From the IMG/VR virus record IMGVR_UViG_3300027816_004420, positions 1-64,000 of that record: a stretch of 64,000 nt of DNA; one strand, written 5' to 3'. Of this stretch, positions 51,333 through 59,719 are shown piece by piece. Origin of the DNA: a virus. Each line of letters opens with the position of its first letter. Position 1 is the first letter of the stretch. The notes beneath the pieces are model-generated. The model did no database searches and was not told where the DNA came from. It saw nothing but the letters and a program-made list of their open reading frames with translations. The position numbers and the translations under genes are program-made.

Positions 51333-52103
51333 TTACAAAATTTGGTCCAACTTAATAATAAGTTCATTTTTGGGTATACTTCTTGGACCTGTAGTATCAC
51401 CTGAACTAAATTGAATTTGTGATATTAAACGTTGAGCTGTTTGAGGGTCTTCGACTCTAAGAAAATAATGTGAAGTAATTGATACATCTGTATCAGTGAA
51501 AACATCTCCAGCATTGATACCAACTCTTCTGATTGCTAAATTCGCATGTTGTTTTGTGGTGAAAGTAAATTTTGTGGGAGAAAGTTTTATTTCTTTCTCT
51601 CTAAGAACTTCGGTTTTTTTCAAGATAACCCAAACACATGGGACCATGAAATCTTTTCCTTCGAACGTAAAAATATCCTCAGTTAAATCCTGAATTAATG
51701 AAACCTCAAAGTTGAGAGGAATCTTGTCAATCATTGACCTTTTTTTGAAACCTTTGGGTAATATGAATGCGATTGTGTCTGCGTGAAGACAACACTTTTT
51801 TATAAATTTTAATGCAAGACTTGAATTTCTCCCAAATGGAGGATTACCAAAGAAAAGCACTTTACGATTCCCCAAGAAACTTAAATCCTTAGTCAAAAAA
51901 TTACATTGTTCTATATCATCAGACTTAGGTTCAATGTCGTAGGCTATTTTGTCTTGGTGTTCCGCCAAATGAAAAAAAACACCCTCTCCTGCCGATGGCT
52001 CTATGATTGTATCATAATCAGTTAGATTCAGAGTCTCTAAACACCTTCGAGCGACCTCAGATTTTGTATAAAATTGGTCTAAACCATACTTACTTTTTGA
52101 CAT
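51333..52103 (-). CDS. N6-adenine DNA methyltransferase-like protein (NPPF)
   Basis: 256 aa. QFYTKSEVARRCLE at the start, EPSAGEGVFF (motif I) and FGNPPFGRNSSLAL (motif IV, NPPF) identify an adenine methylase with the gamma-class order. No recognition domain is obvious; the C-terminal third is unassigned. It overlaps the nuclease-like gene at 52090-52608 by 14 nt, a linkage typical of restriction-modification pairs. Confidence 0.75.
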   Translation of the reverse strand: MSKSKYGLDQFYTKSEVARRCLETLNLTDYDTIIEPSAGEGVFFHLAEHQDKIAYDIEPKSDDIEQCNFLTKDLSFLGNRKVLFFGNPPFGRNSSLALKFIKKCCLHADTIAFILPKGFKKRSMIDKIPLNFEVSLIQDLTEDIFTFEGKDFMVPCVWVILKKTEVLREKEIKLSPTKFTFTTKQHANLAIRRVGINAGDVFTDTDVSITSHYFLRVEDPQTAQRLISQIQFSSGDTTGPRSIPKNELIIKLDQIL

Positions 52104-52608
52104 AATCTAAAAAAGTTTCCAAGTTTTTGTAAGAAACCGCAGATTGTATTCTACGTTGGGTTTTATGGTCTCTTTTGAATCTAGGTTGAACGATTCTTTC
52201 TTCACCCCACTTTTCTTTCCACTCTTTTACTTCAGACTTCCAAGTGGTATCGTAGTCATAACTATTGGAAACAACATTTTTAATCCAATGTTTAAGTTCT
52301 TCGAAGTGTTCCCAAGTGAATAACTCTTTCCATTTTTCAACGTCTACTAATATAACTTTTTCTTCAACAATGTTTGATTTTTTACCTTTCCAAACACCAT
52401 ACATTAAATAGAAGTCTTTATCTCTCGATACATTATTGAATATATCGGCCAAGGGAATTTCCGAATTTTGTTTGAAGGTTTTAACTACACATGGGGTTCC
52501 ATCTTGACGATAGGCATCCCAAATACCCGTGTAGTTATCATCTGAAGATAGGTTATATCTTTCACAGAGTTGTCTTTGGTAATCAAAACCGTGACCTTGT
52601 CTTTCCAT
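52090..52608 (-). CDS. Possible restriction-endonuclease-like protein
   Basis: 172 aa. GHGFDYQRQLCERYNL, YTGIWDAYRQDGTPCVVKTF and KQNSEIPLADIFNNVSRDKD follow the layout of small PD-(D/E)xK nucleases in which GKGFxxExx..., xWDAY...VxIKxxKxGSxIxLxDxxRN occur; the D (of WDAY) and the K (of VVK) are present but the acidic or Gln residue before K is Val. Function may be lost or altered. A TACATTTG box ends 4 nt before the ATG. Paired with the methylase downstream. Confidence 0.4.
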   Translation of the reverse strand: MERQGHGFDYQRQLCERYNLSSDDNYTGIWDAYRQDGTPCVVKTFKQNSEIPLADIFNNVSRDKDFYLMYGVWKGKKSNIVEEKVILVDVEKWKELFTWEHFEELKHWIKNVVSNSYDYDTTWKSEVKEWKEKWGEERIVQPRFKRDHKTQRRIQSAVSYKNLETFLDYVKK

Positions 52609-52626
52609 ATCGCAAATGTATGGCTT

Positions 52627-55005
52627 TTATTGAGAAACTTTAGAAATATTTTCCGTTTTTGAAATTCTAACCACATTATTAGCCCAATTGTTTACCAAAG
52701 GATTGTGCGTGATAACAAAAATCTTCTCGAAGTATTCTCTCATCTTAGAAAAAAACTCCCCTACCATTTCTAAGTTTTCGTTTGAAATCTTACCAAAAAC
52801 TTCGTCCCATACAATAATGTTTGGTTTTGGTAATGAACACACTTTTGACAACACGGCTCTTAGTGCCATAGCAGCTATCGTTCTTTCATAACCAGACCCT
52901 GATGTCATTGGTTTTTCGATTCCAGTTGAATTATCAATCATCATGAATTCTACCTCATTTTTATCGTTAATTCTTATTTCAAGATTGAAATAACAAGAAT
53001 CCATGAGGAGTCTTTGAAGTTCTTGATTGATTAACGGCATCATCGTCTTCATTATAATTTTCGAGATACCATTTTTACCAAATACCTCCAAATATATCTT
53101 ATATATTTTTTCCCTTTCAAACTCCTCGGTAATTGTTTGAATCATTTCGAGATTCTTATCGATTTGTTGTTTGAGGTTTTTTATTTGAAGTTGGTTAGAT
53201 GTTATAGTTCTTTCGTAATCTCTCTTCTCATTAATTAAATCGTCTATCCTCATTCCCGCCTTCACTAACTGAGCATCAATATCATTGTTCTTTTTAATCT
53301 TATCTTGAACTTCTTCATATCTTGTCAGTTTGTCTTGAGCTTGCTCGAGTTTAAGTTTCGTAGACTCCAAAGACAATTCATACTTTTCTTTTATGAGTTT
53401 GTTTCTTTCATACTCATCAAAGTCTTTTTTCAGTTGGGTGAAAGACTGTTCTTTTTTTTCTAAATCTCCGATTTCTTTTCTGAATTCCCTGACAAGTTTT
53501 TTATATCCTTCTAACTGTTCTATTTTTTTCTTTGTTAGGGATGCCTCCATTAATTTGATTCCGCAGTGCTCGCACTGGATTCCATCCCCATACTTTTCTA
53601 TCAATTCTTGTATTTCTTCAACTTTATTTTCTGCTAACACCAACTCACCATTTCTCGATTTGATTACATCTTTCACCGCGTCGTGTTGGTCTTCATGATA
53701 GAACTCTTTGGGCTCAATAATCTTAACTTCGTTTATTTGAGTTTGAATCGACTTAGATGAATTTTTGAAGTTTTCTATTTCTGTCTTGAGAGTATTTGGA
53801 TTTAGTCTAACAAGTTCTTGGTCTATGTCGTTATGCTTGGATTTAAGAAGATTTTCTTTATAATCTTGACCCTTTTGAAGCCTGTTATCAACATCTTTCA
53901 TTTTTTCCTGAGAATCGATAATTTGACTGTCGAGAACTTTTATTTCTTCATTTGACTCTGAATTGTTTTGCTTCAAAGTTTCAGTATTATATACATTGGA
54001 CAACATACCTTTAGAAAAGTCAGAATAAATTTCTTTACCTGTTTCTTCTTTTTTCTTCAGGAATTCGAGCCCCAAAAATCTACTCAACACTTGTCCACGT
54101 GCTGTTGGCTTTGCCTCCAATAAATCCTCTAAATTCGAAGCGGTAGTCACAATGGTCATCAAAAAGTCATCGATATTACCTATCGATTTTTTGATGAAGT
54201 CCTCAGTCTCTCTCCTTTGTTCACCAGTGAAGTTTTGAAGTTGTCCATCAGCGAGTTTTTTGAAAAACTCCAATTCAGTTTTAACATTCCATTCTCCTGA
54301 CTTAGCCTTTTTTCTTTCAATTTGTCTTGCAATAACATATTCCTCACCATCAATAACAATTTCACCTCTAACGGTTACTTTGTTTTTGTCAGAAAAACGG
54401 TTAAAGATTTCCTCTGCTTTCTGTGTTTTGGTTGTTGAGTTAAAGAATAAGAACAATAATAAATCTACCGTCAATACAGTTTTTCCTCCAAAGTTTGGTG
54501 GGTCAGATTCAACTACTGTGATACCATTACACTTGTCAAAATCAATTACTTGATTTTCCCCGTAAGAAAGAAAGTTACTAAACTCTATCTTTTTGATATA
54601 CCATCTCTTGAAGGGGGTTACTTCGACCTCATTTATCAACATTCTATTTTCAACCGCTAAGTCGATATTCATGACTTGGTCAAAATACTGATGTTGGTTT
54701 TTAGATTCCAAGAAATTTCTGACCAACTCTCTGAGATAGTTTTGGTCCATGATATTCATGGTAACATCTATAGTTTGCTGGGTATCGTCTGTTGTTTTTA
54801 CTTTGGTAATTACATTTACGTTTGTTGAGGCATACTTCTTCATGAAGTATTGCTTAACAGACTTGATTCTTTCTTGTGTAAAATTTTCAGAAGAGTCTTC
54901 CCAAATCACTTGAATGTAAGGGTTATCCAAAGCTGAAGTATCGAGTTTGTGTGACATCTCTTTGTAGTTAAATTCTGGTTTTGGATTGAACAAATCCCAT
55001 TTCAT
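52627..55005 (-). CDS. 46: Rad50/SbcC-like recombination nuclease subunit (T4 gp46-like)
   Basis: 792 aa. The ATPase head begins near residue 132 (WYIKKIEFSNFLSYGENQVI); the P-loop is DPPNFGGKT (168-176), lacking the first Gly of GxxGxGKS. Two long coiled coils flank a zinc hook CEHC (about residue 495). Signature SGSGYERT and Walker B IIVWDEVFG are near the C-terminus. With Mre11 (56374-57153) it should resect DNA ends for recombination-dependent replication. About 130 extra residues precede the head, not seen in T4 gp46. Confidence 0.9.
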   Translation of the reverse strand: MKWDLFNPKPEFNYKEMSHKLDTSALDNPYIQVIWEDSSENFTQERIKSVKQYFMKKYASTNVNVITKVKTTDDTQQTIDVTMNIMDQNYLRELVRNFLESKNQHQYFDQVMNIDLAVENRMLINEVEVTPFKRWYIKKIEFSNFLSYGENQVIDFDKCNGITVVESDPPNFGGKTVLTVDLLLFLFFNSTTKTQKAEEIFNRFSDKNKVTVRGEIVIDGEEYVIARQIERKKAKSGEWNVKTELEFFKKLADGQLQNFTGEQRRETEDFIKKSIGNIDDFLMTIVTTASNLEDLLEAKPTARGQVLSRFLGLEFLKKKEETGKEIYSDFSKGMLSNVYNTETLKQNNSESNEEIKVLDSQIIDSQEKMKDVDNRLQKGQDYKENLLKSKHNDIDQELVRLNPNTLKTEIENFKNSSKSIQTQINEVKIIEPKEFYHEDQHDAVKDVIKSRNGELVLAENKVEEIQELIEKYGDGIQCEHCGIKLMEASLTKKKIEQLEGYKKLVREFRKEIGDLEKKEQSFTQLKKDFDEYERNKLIKEKYELSLESTKLKLEQAQDKLTRYEEVQDKIKKNNDIDAQLVKAGMRIDDLINEKRDYERTITSNQLQIKNLKQQIDKNLEMIQTITEEFEREKIYKIYLEVFGKNGISKIIMKTMMPLINQELQRLLMDSCYFNLEIRINDKNEVEFMMIDNSTGIEKPMTSGSGYERTIAAMALRAVLSKVCSLPKPNIIVWDEVFGKISNENLEMVGEFFSKMREYFEKIFVITHNPLVNNWANNVVRISKTENISKVSQ

Positions 55006-55007
55006 TA

Positions 55008-55193
55008 TTATTGAGGTGTTGTTGTTAGACCTGATGTTTGAGCATCTTTCTTCTTCATTTCCTCTATCTGTAGTTTCATTTGTTCCTCAAACAATTTTTG
55101 CATAACATTTTTTTGTGCATTGATTTGAGTGTTTCTTGATTGAACTCTTTTTCTGTGAGCCTTTGCTCCACCTCTTTTTTTTGACGTTCCCAT
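55008..55193 (-). CDS. Small basic protein
   Basis: 61 aa: MGTSKKRGGAKAHRKRVQSR then a Gln/Met/Lys-rich helix. The basic N-terminus suggests nucleic-acid binding. Located directly upstream of the Rad50-like gene. Confidence 0.5.
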   Translation of the reverse strand: MGTSKKRGGAKAHRKRVQSRNTQINAQKNVMQKLFEEQMKLQIEEMKKKDAQTSGLTTTPQ

Positions 55194-55196
55194 TTT

Positions 55197-55550
55197 TTAA
55201 TTGTTTTGTTGTGGTCTATTTTGTTCAAACCACTCGATTATTGAATTAATTGCCCATACAGAACCAGAAGCCAACATCCCATCAAAAAACCACGATACAA
55301 ATGGTGATACTTCAAGTATAGTATGAACTGGTGAATATAAGAAAATTCCGAAGAAAAATCCAACCCAAGTTGGTGTGCACATCATACATTTCAACATATC
55401 GGATAAGAAAACCCAAAATCCATTGAATAGTGTATGCTCGCTTGCCGCCAATTTGTTTATTTTATTTCTCGGTCCGTTGAAAATGCTCCCATAAACCAAG
55501 ATGTTGCTTATTCCATAAGTCATTATCATCCATAAAATTAATTGTGTCAT
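55197..55550 (-). CDS. DUF1360-like membrane protein
   Basis: 117 aa with about three membrane segments and the LKCMMCTPTWVGFFFGIF block (C-x-x-C-x-x-x-W-x-G) typical of small phage membrane proteins like DUF1360. It is probably an inner-membrane protein of unknown role, oddly placed between recombination genes. Confidence 0.55.
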   Translation of the reverse strand: MTQLILWMIMTYGISNILVYGSIFNGPRNKINKLAASEHTLFNGFWVFLSDMLKCMMCTPTWVGFFFGIFLYSPVHTILEVSPFVSWFFDGMLASGSVWAINSIIEWFEQNRPQQNN

Positions 55551-55556
55551 AAAATA

Positions 55557-56372
55557 TTATTTATAAAGATTATCATCAAGATTCGAGCCCCTCAAGAACA
55601 TTGCTTTTTTATCTTCTTGGAACTTTTGAATATCTTGAATTGTTTTTTCGTATTCTTTTATTTTTTTGTCTTTTTCTATGTTGTCTTGTTTTAGTTTCTG
55701 AACTGTATTCTGTAAAGCATCCAGTTTAGGTTGTAAATCCCCTCCTGTGACTTTTTCAATCACCACTTCTTTGATGACCTCAATTGGAATTTCTTTAGTA
55801 ACCTCCACTATTTTTTCCTGTATCACAACTTTGTCAACAGGGATTTCTTTTACAACTTCAACAATCTTTGGTGGTTGATTTTCCAACTGTTGTATTTTGA
55901 ACAACAACTCATTTATTTGAGTATCGTCTGAAACTTTTACGATTTTTTCAATCACTTTTTCAACAGGCACCTCTTTTACTATTTCTTTGACCACAACTTT
56001 TTCAACAGGGATTTCTTTGATTACCTCGACCACATTTTCAACTACCTTTTCAATTGGAATTTCTTTTATGACCTCAACAATTTTTTCTACAATAACCTCT
56101 TTGATAACTTCGACTGGTTTTTCAATCTCCACATATTCAATTTTGACAACTTCTTTTTCAATTTCCACCGGTATCTCAACTCTCTTTACAACTTCTTTGA
56201 TGACTTCTTTTTCGGTCACTTTTGGTCCAGCATTTAACAAACCATATCTTTCAATGTTGAATCCAGTTGTAAAGGATTCCTTGACAACTGAGCTTATAAG
56301 TAAATCGTTGAGATTACAATAAGAAACCAATTCTTTAAGTTCATCTTTGGAAAGATTAAGTTTAACTTCCAT
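55557..56372 (-). CDS. KEV-repeat coiled protein
   Basis: 271 aa. After a short helical head (1-50), residues 50-150 and 170-205 consist of degenerate repeats of the form (I/V)-x-K-E-(I/V)-P-(I/V)-E-K-(V/I)-V, alternating charge and branched residues with regularly placed Pro. C-terminal 40 residues form a coiled coil. No enzymatic motif. Elongated spacer or fibre-like region is likely. It separates the Mre11-like and Rad50-like genes. Confidence 0.6.
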   Translation of the reverse strand: MEVKLNLSKDELKELVSYCNLNDLLISSVVKESFTTGFNIERYGLLNAGPKVTEKEVIKEVVKRVEIPVEIEKEVVKIEYVEIEKPVEVIKEVIVEKIVEVIKEIPIEKVVENVVEVIKEIPVEKVVVKEIVKEVPVEKVIEKIVKVSDDTQINELLFKIQQLENQPPKIVEVVKEIPVDKVVIQEKIVEVTKEIPIEVIKEVVIEKVTGGDLQPKLDALQNTVQKLKQDNIEKDKKIKEYEKTIQDIQKFQEDKKAMFLRGSNLDDNLYK

Positions 56373-56373
56373 C

Positions 56374-57153
56374 TTAATAATTAACTAACTTTTCAGTTCC
56401 CTTCTCTAAATTATCAATTGAATTAATATAGAATGAAAGGAAAGGTTTAGGGTTAGGTAAATCAATGAAAGTGTATTCGTCTTTTTCGATTTCGTATACT
56501 CCGTATCCGTGTTTCCTTACTGTTTCACCAAAGTTTTGTTGTATAGTGGAACCAATCATATAAGCTTTCTTACCACCAGGTATGTCAAATATCTGCCTTT
56601 TGTGAATATCGCCACATAGAACTAAATCACACCCTTTGAATTTGTTCGAATCGAAACCATCCTCAAACTTATAACCAATATCAGTGTATAATCCTTGAAC
56701 GGGTCCATGAAATAAACCTATATTAATTCTTTCTGACTTTTTTATTTCAGGTGGAATGTTATGCTCCATGAGAGAGAACACACACCAATTAATATTATCA
56801 TCCTCATAAACACCTCTGTTTTTGAAATAAGAAATGTTTTCGTTTTTGAGTGAGTCTATTATCGGTGTCAATGCATCGAGACGAGTGTTGTTGTTTTCCA
56901 AAAAATCATGATTACCGATAATTACAATTGTTTTTGTTATTTCAGCACATTGAGCCAAAACCCAAGCAACAAATTCAACCAATTCAGGTGTCATTTGATT
57001 TTTGGAGTGAACCAAGTCACCTGTGAATACAATTCTATCAGGCGCAAGAGCTTTCCACTCGCTAAGTGCTTGCATCAAAATCCCACGATAAAGTTCGTGG
57101 TCTTTGAACAACCTAATATGAAGGTCAGAAAAATGGACTAATTTTTTAATCAT
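56374..57153 (-). CDS. 47: Mre11/SbcD-like nuclease subunit (T4 gp47-like)
   Basis: 259 aa. Calcineurin-type metal ligands are in order: SDLHIR (D10, H12), FTGDLVHSKN (D about 46), IIGNHDF (N, H about 80-82), LFHGPVQG and CGDIHKRQ. The protein ends soon after the phosphoesterase core; the capping domain of cellular Mre11 is short or absent, as in T4 gp47. Works with the Rad50-like protein. Overlaps the upstream zinc-ribbon gene by 8 nt. Confidence 0.9.
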   Translation of the reverse strand: MIKKLVHFSDLHIRLFKDHELYRGILMQALSEWKALAPDRIVFTGDLVHSKNQMTPELVEFVAWVLAQCAEITKTIVIIGNHDFLENNNTRLDALTPIIDSLKNENISYFKNRGVYEDDNINWCVFSLMEHNIPPEIKKSERINIGLFHGPVQGLYTDIGYKFEDGFDSNKFKGCDLVLCGDIHKRQIFDIPGGKKAYMIGSTIQQNFGETVRKHGYGVYEIEKDEYTFIDLPNPKPFLSFYINSIDNLEKGTEKLVNY

Positions 57154-57382
57154 TAATTAATGATTTTGTTTCTTCTTCAAATGGATTAAATCCTTTATTA
57201 ACATGTCCACAACTATCACACTTTGTTACTGAGAAGGGAACATTTGTGTCTTCTCGGGAACCTGTCATCAGTGCAGGAACTCTTTTTAGAAGTAATACTT
57301 CACGGAAAAAAATCCCACCACAGTTCTCACACTTGACGTTGTCACATTGTCTCAAATCAATTTTTGGGGTTAAATCTTGCAT
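57146..57382 (-). CDS. Zinc-ribbon phage protein
   Basis: 78 aa. KCENCGGIFF and KCDSCGHVN provide two CxxC pairs around a LLLKRVPALMTGS segment. The arrangement (ribbon with L-x-K-x-S/P-x-L-x-x-G) is common in T4-like phage genomes next to recombination genes; its role is unknown. Confidence 0.7.
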   Translation of the reverse strand: MQDLTPKIDLRQCDNVKCENCGGIFFREVLLLKRVPALMTGSREDTNVPFSVTKCDSCGHVNKGFNPFEEETKSLIND

Positions 57383-57413
57383 ACAGTTTTTATTTAAAAT
57401 ATAGTAAAAATTA

Positions 57414-58256
57414 TTATTTATTCAAATATTTTTTGATGTCCATACCCATCACAGTTTCGATTACTTTTTTTGGAACTCTGAACTCTTCAAATTGTGTATC
57501 TTCTCTGAGATGTGCAATAATACAACCATAAACTTTGATATTTTCATATTTGGAACCCTTTAACATTTTCAATAAGAGTTTTCCATAAAGAGGTAATTGA
57601 ACAAAATAATGTCCCAAGGCATTATTCGGTAATTCCTCGAAAGGTTCATACATTCTTTCTGTGTAATCATTTTCAAGGAAGTTTTTTGGTTTATTTGTTT
57701 TCCAATCTGTAATTAACAATCCGAAGTCATTTTTATTAACATTATGGGTTAACCATACTTTATCAGGTTGACCCGTATAACCAAGTTCAGGGTCTCCGAG
57801 AACCATCTCGGTATCTAACAATACAACTTCTCTTTGTTCCAATAAATCCAAATATCTTTTACCCGCAACTATCATTTTATCACTTTTCATGAGTTGGGTT
57901 AAATCGCATTCGAAAACAGGTTTTCTAACCTCTTTATAGGAACCATATCTCTTAATGGCTTCTTCTTCCAAAACGAAGTGCACTCTACTTCCCAAATTCG
58001 TGGAATAAGAACCAGCTGCCGCCCATTCCTCGATAAGTTGTTGTTGTTTTTCAGGGTCACCACCAGCTTTATTATACGCAGCTTCCTCGGTGGGAAATGG
58101 CTTATAAAAATGTTTCAAGACTTTCGAAACTGATGGCCAACTTGTCTTACCATCCATTGTGTATATATGTTTTTCTTCTTGGAAAGTAAGACCTAATTCG
58201 TCTTGTCTTCGGGAAATTATTTCCCTTAATTCATTGGCTACGTTACTTAATTTCAT
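57414..58256 (-). CDS. RecB-like PD-(D/E)xK nuclease
   Basis: 280 aa. GYTGQPDKVWL, LLITDWKTNKP and YFVQLPLYGKLLLKML are motif II, III (D-W-K-T) and the Q-x-x-x-Y motif of the RecB/Cas4 nuclease family. It starts with ISRRQDELGLTF and a YTMDGKTSWPSVSKVL segment. Probably an exonuclease for DNA end processing. Overlaps the primase by 14 nt. Confidence 0.8.
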   Translation of the reverse strand: MKLSNVANELREIISRRQDELGLTFQEEKHIYTMDGKTSWPSVSKVLKHFYKPFPTEEAAYNKAGGDPEKQQQLIEEWAAAGSYSTNLGSRVHFVLEEEAIKRYGSYKEVRKPVFECDLTQLMKSDKMIVAGKRYLDLLEQREVVLLDTEMVLGDPELGYTGQPDKVWLTHNVNKNDFGLLITDWKTNKPKNFLENDYTERMYEPFEELPNNALGHYFVQLPLYGKLLLKMLKGSKYENIKVYGCIIAHLREDTQFEEFRVPKKVIETVMGMDIKKYLNK

Positions 58257-59160
58257 AATAGAATTCTTCGATGTTACCTTTCAAATCACAAACGTCTTTG
58301 TCTTTAGGTAATTTAACAATTTTTATTTTATTATACAAACGACCTCCATTCAGTTCGTGATACATTTTGAGACCGTCATCCCAAGCATCACCATCGACAC
58401 ATATTGTAATATTTCCATTTGCCCTTGTATAAAGGGTTTCGAAAATGAGTTTACTCATTTTTTTACCAAGCATCACTAACGGGTTTGGAAGAAAGAATGA
58501 GTCAAAGGCACCTTCTACGAGGTATATTTCCTTATCCCAATCAATTAGTTTTTCATTGAATATGATTTCGTCTTTAGGGACTGAAGCAGGATTTTTGTAT
58601 TTCATCTTTTTATTAACCCATGCTCTACCAACAAAATAATTCAAGACACCTTCTTTGTCAAAAGACGGTATAATTACTCTATATGCAAAATCTCCTTGAA
58701 CCGTATATCCAATCTTATATTTTTCAATCATTTCATCTGATATACCACGAGATTGAAGGTATTTGTAAGCTTCAATATGAGGAATGAATCTAGGATTTGA
58801 ATCTTTAAATAAAGTGAACCCTTCAGGTAGTCTTAATCTGAGTCTTTTTTTATCCTCCTGTTTGAACTCTTCGGGTTTGATAAGATTGTAAACTTTCTTT
58901 TGTTGTTTTGTTGCATGTCCATCGAAAAGTTTACCCAAGGGTCCGTGTGTTCCGTGAGTTTCACCACAAGCCCAACATTTGTAAACGTGTCGGATATAGT
59001 TAATCTCAAGGTTTCCTTTACCGTCTCCTTTATCCAAACCTTTTTCATCCGCACAGACAGGGCAGTCAAAAGATATTTGCCCCTTTGATTCATAGTGCTG
59101 ATTAGGTTCACCTAAAAAATCACTAAGGAGTTCAACTAAAACCTCTATTTCATCACTCAT
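58243..59160 (-). CDS. DNA primase (DnaG-like, TOPRIM)
   Basis: 305 aa. N-terminal zinc finger CPVC (33-36) and CWAC (about 62-65), a short helical part, and TOPRIM motifs YLVEGAFDS and ITICVDGDAWDDG. Compact, lacking the helicase-binding domain of DnaG, as with T4 gp61. It would lay RNA primers on the lagging strand. ATGA overlap with the 53-residue membrane gene. Confidence 0.85.
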   Translation of the reverse strand: MSDEIEVLVELLSDFLGEPNQHYESKGQISFDCPVCADEKGLDKGDGKGNLEINYIRHVYKCWACGETHGTHGPLGKLFDGHATKQQKKVYNLIKPEEFKQEDKKRLRLRLPEGFTLFKDSNPRFIPHIEAYKYLQSRGISDEMIEKYKIGYTVQGDFAYRVIIPSFDKEGVLNYFVGRAWVNKKMKYKNPASVPKDEIIFNEKLIDWDKEIYLVEGAFDSFFLPNPLVMLGKKMSKLIFETLYTRANGNITICVDGDAWDDGLKMYHELNGGRLYNKIKIVKLPKDKDVCDLKGNIEEFYYEIK

Positions 59161-59318
59161 ATGTCGATATCTTTAGGTGCTTCTGCCACAACGTGTTTTC
59201 TCCACCATTTTTTTACCGGATGATTTTCATCAAAATTTTTTTCTATGAAACCAGCAAAAATGAAGAAAACGACCGTTATAATAAGAAGCGTGACCCAAAT
59301 GTAAAAAAATATTATCAT
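59157..59318 (-). CDS. 53-residue membrane protein
   Basis: MIIFFYIWVTLLIITVVFFI continues as one membrane helix, then a charged tail (EKNFDENHPVKKWWRKHVV). It has ATGA overlaps with genes on both sides (59157-59160 and 59315-59318), which strongly supports it. Function unknown. Confidence 0.65.
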   Translation of the reverse strand: MIIFFYIWVTLLIITVVFFIFAGFIEKNFDENHPVKKWWRKHVVAEAPKDIDI

Positions 59319-59683
59319 TTCCAAATAATTTTCTTAATCAAATCATAATAGGGTATTTCAATATCGAAATACTTTAAGTAAGTTTTAACATCAAAAAAAA
59401 TGTTTCGTCTTATGAATCGATTGACTTTAATTTTTGAAACTCTTCCCCCATTTGGAAAAACGTCAGTCATGACTGAAGAACTATACCAATCTTTTTTCCT
59501 ATTATAGTGAACGAAAATTTGCCCTTCGAATATTATATCTACTTCTTCGAGGTGAGAGTATGAACGGTAGTTTTTGATTGTAAAAGTTCCTTTGAGTTGT
59601 GAGTTGGATATGGGTATCTTGTTACCAAATTTTTTTACAACTTTGGAAATTGACTTTGTGTGTGGTGTTCTCAACATGTGCAT
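59315..59683 (-). CDS. Unknown protein
   Basis: 122 aa, basic, alpha/beta (start 59683, or 59677 for the next Met). A consensus promoter (59688-59719) ends 4 nt upstream, so this operon lead may be leaderless. Operon continues with the small membrane protein, primase and RecB-like nuclease. Confidence 0.6.
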   Translation of the reverse strand: MHMLRTPHTKSISKVVKKFGNKIPISNSQLKGTFTIKNYRSYSHLEEVDIIFEGQIFVHYNRKKDWYSSSVMTDVFPNGGRVSKIKVNRFIRRNIFFDVKTYLKYFDIEIPYYDLIKKIIWK

Positions 59684-59687
59684 ACCA

Positions 59688-59719
59688 CAAAGATATGCTT
59701 TGTTCTTTAAATCACCAAA
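59688..59719 (-). promoter_or_regulatory. Bacteroidota-type promoter
   Basis: Minus strand TTTG (59716-59719), exactly 20 nt, TATCTTTG (59688-59695). Drives the primase operon and overlaps the end of the RuvC-like gene. Confidence 0.8.
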
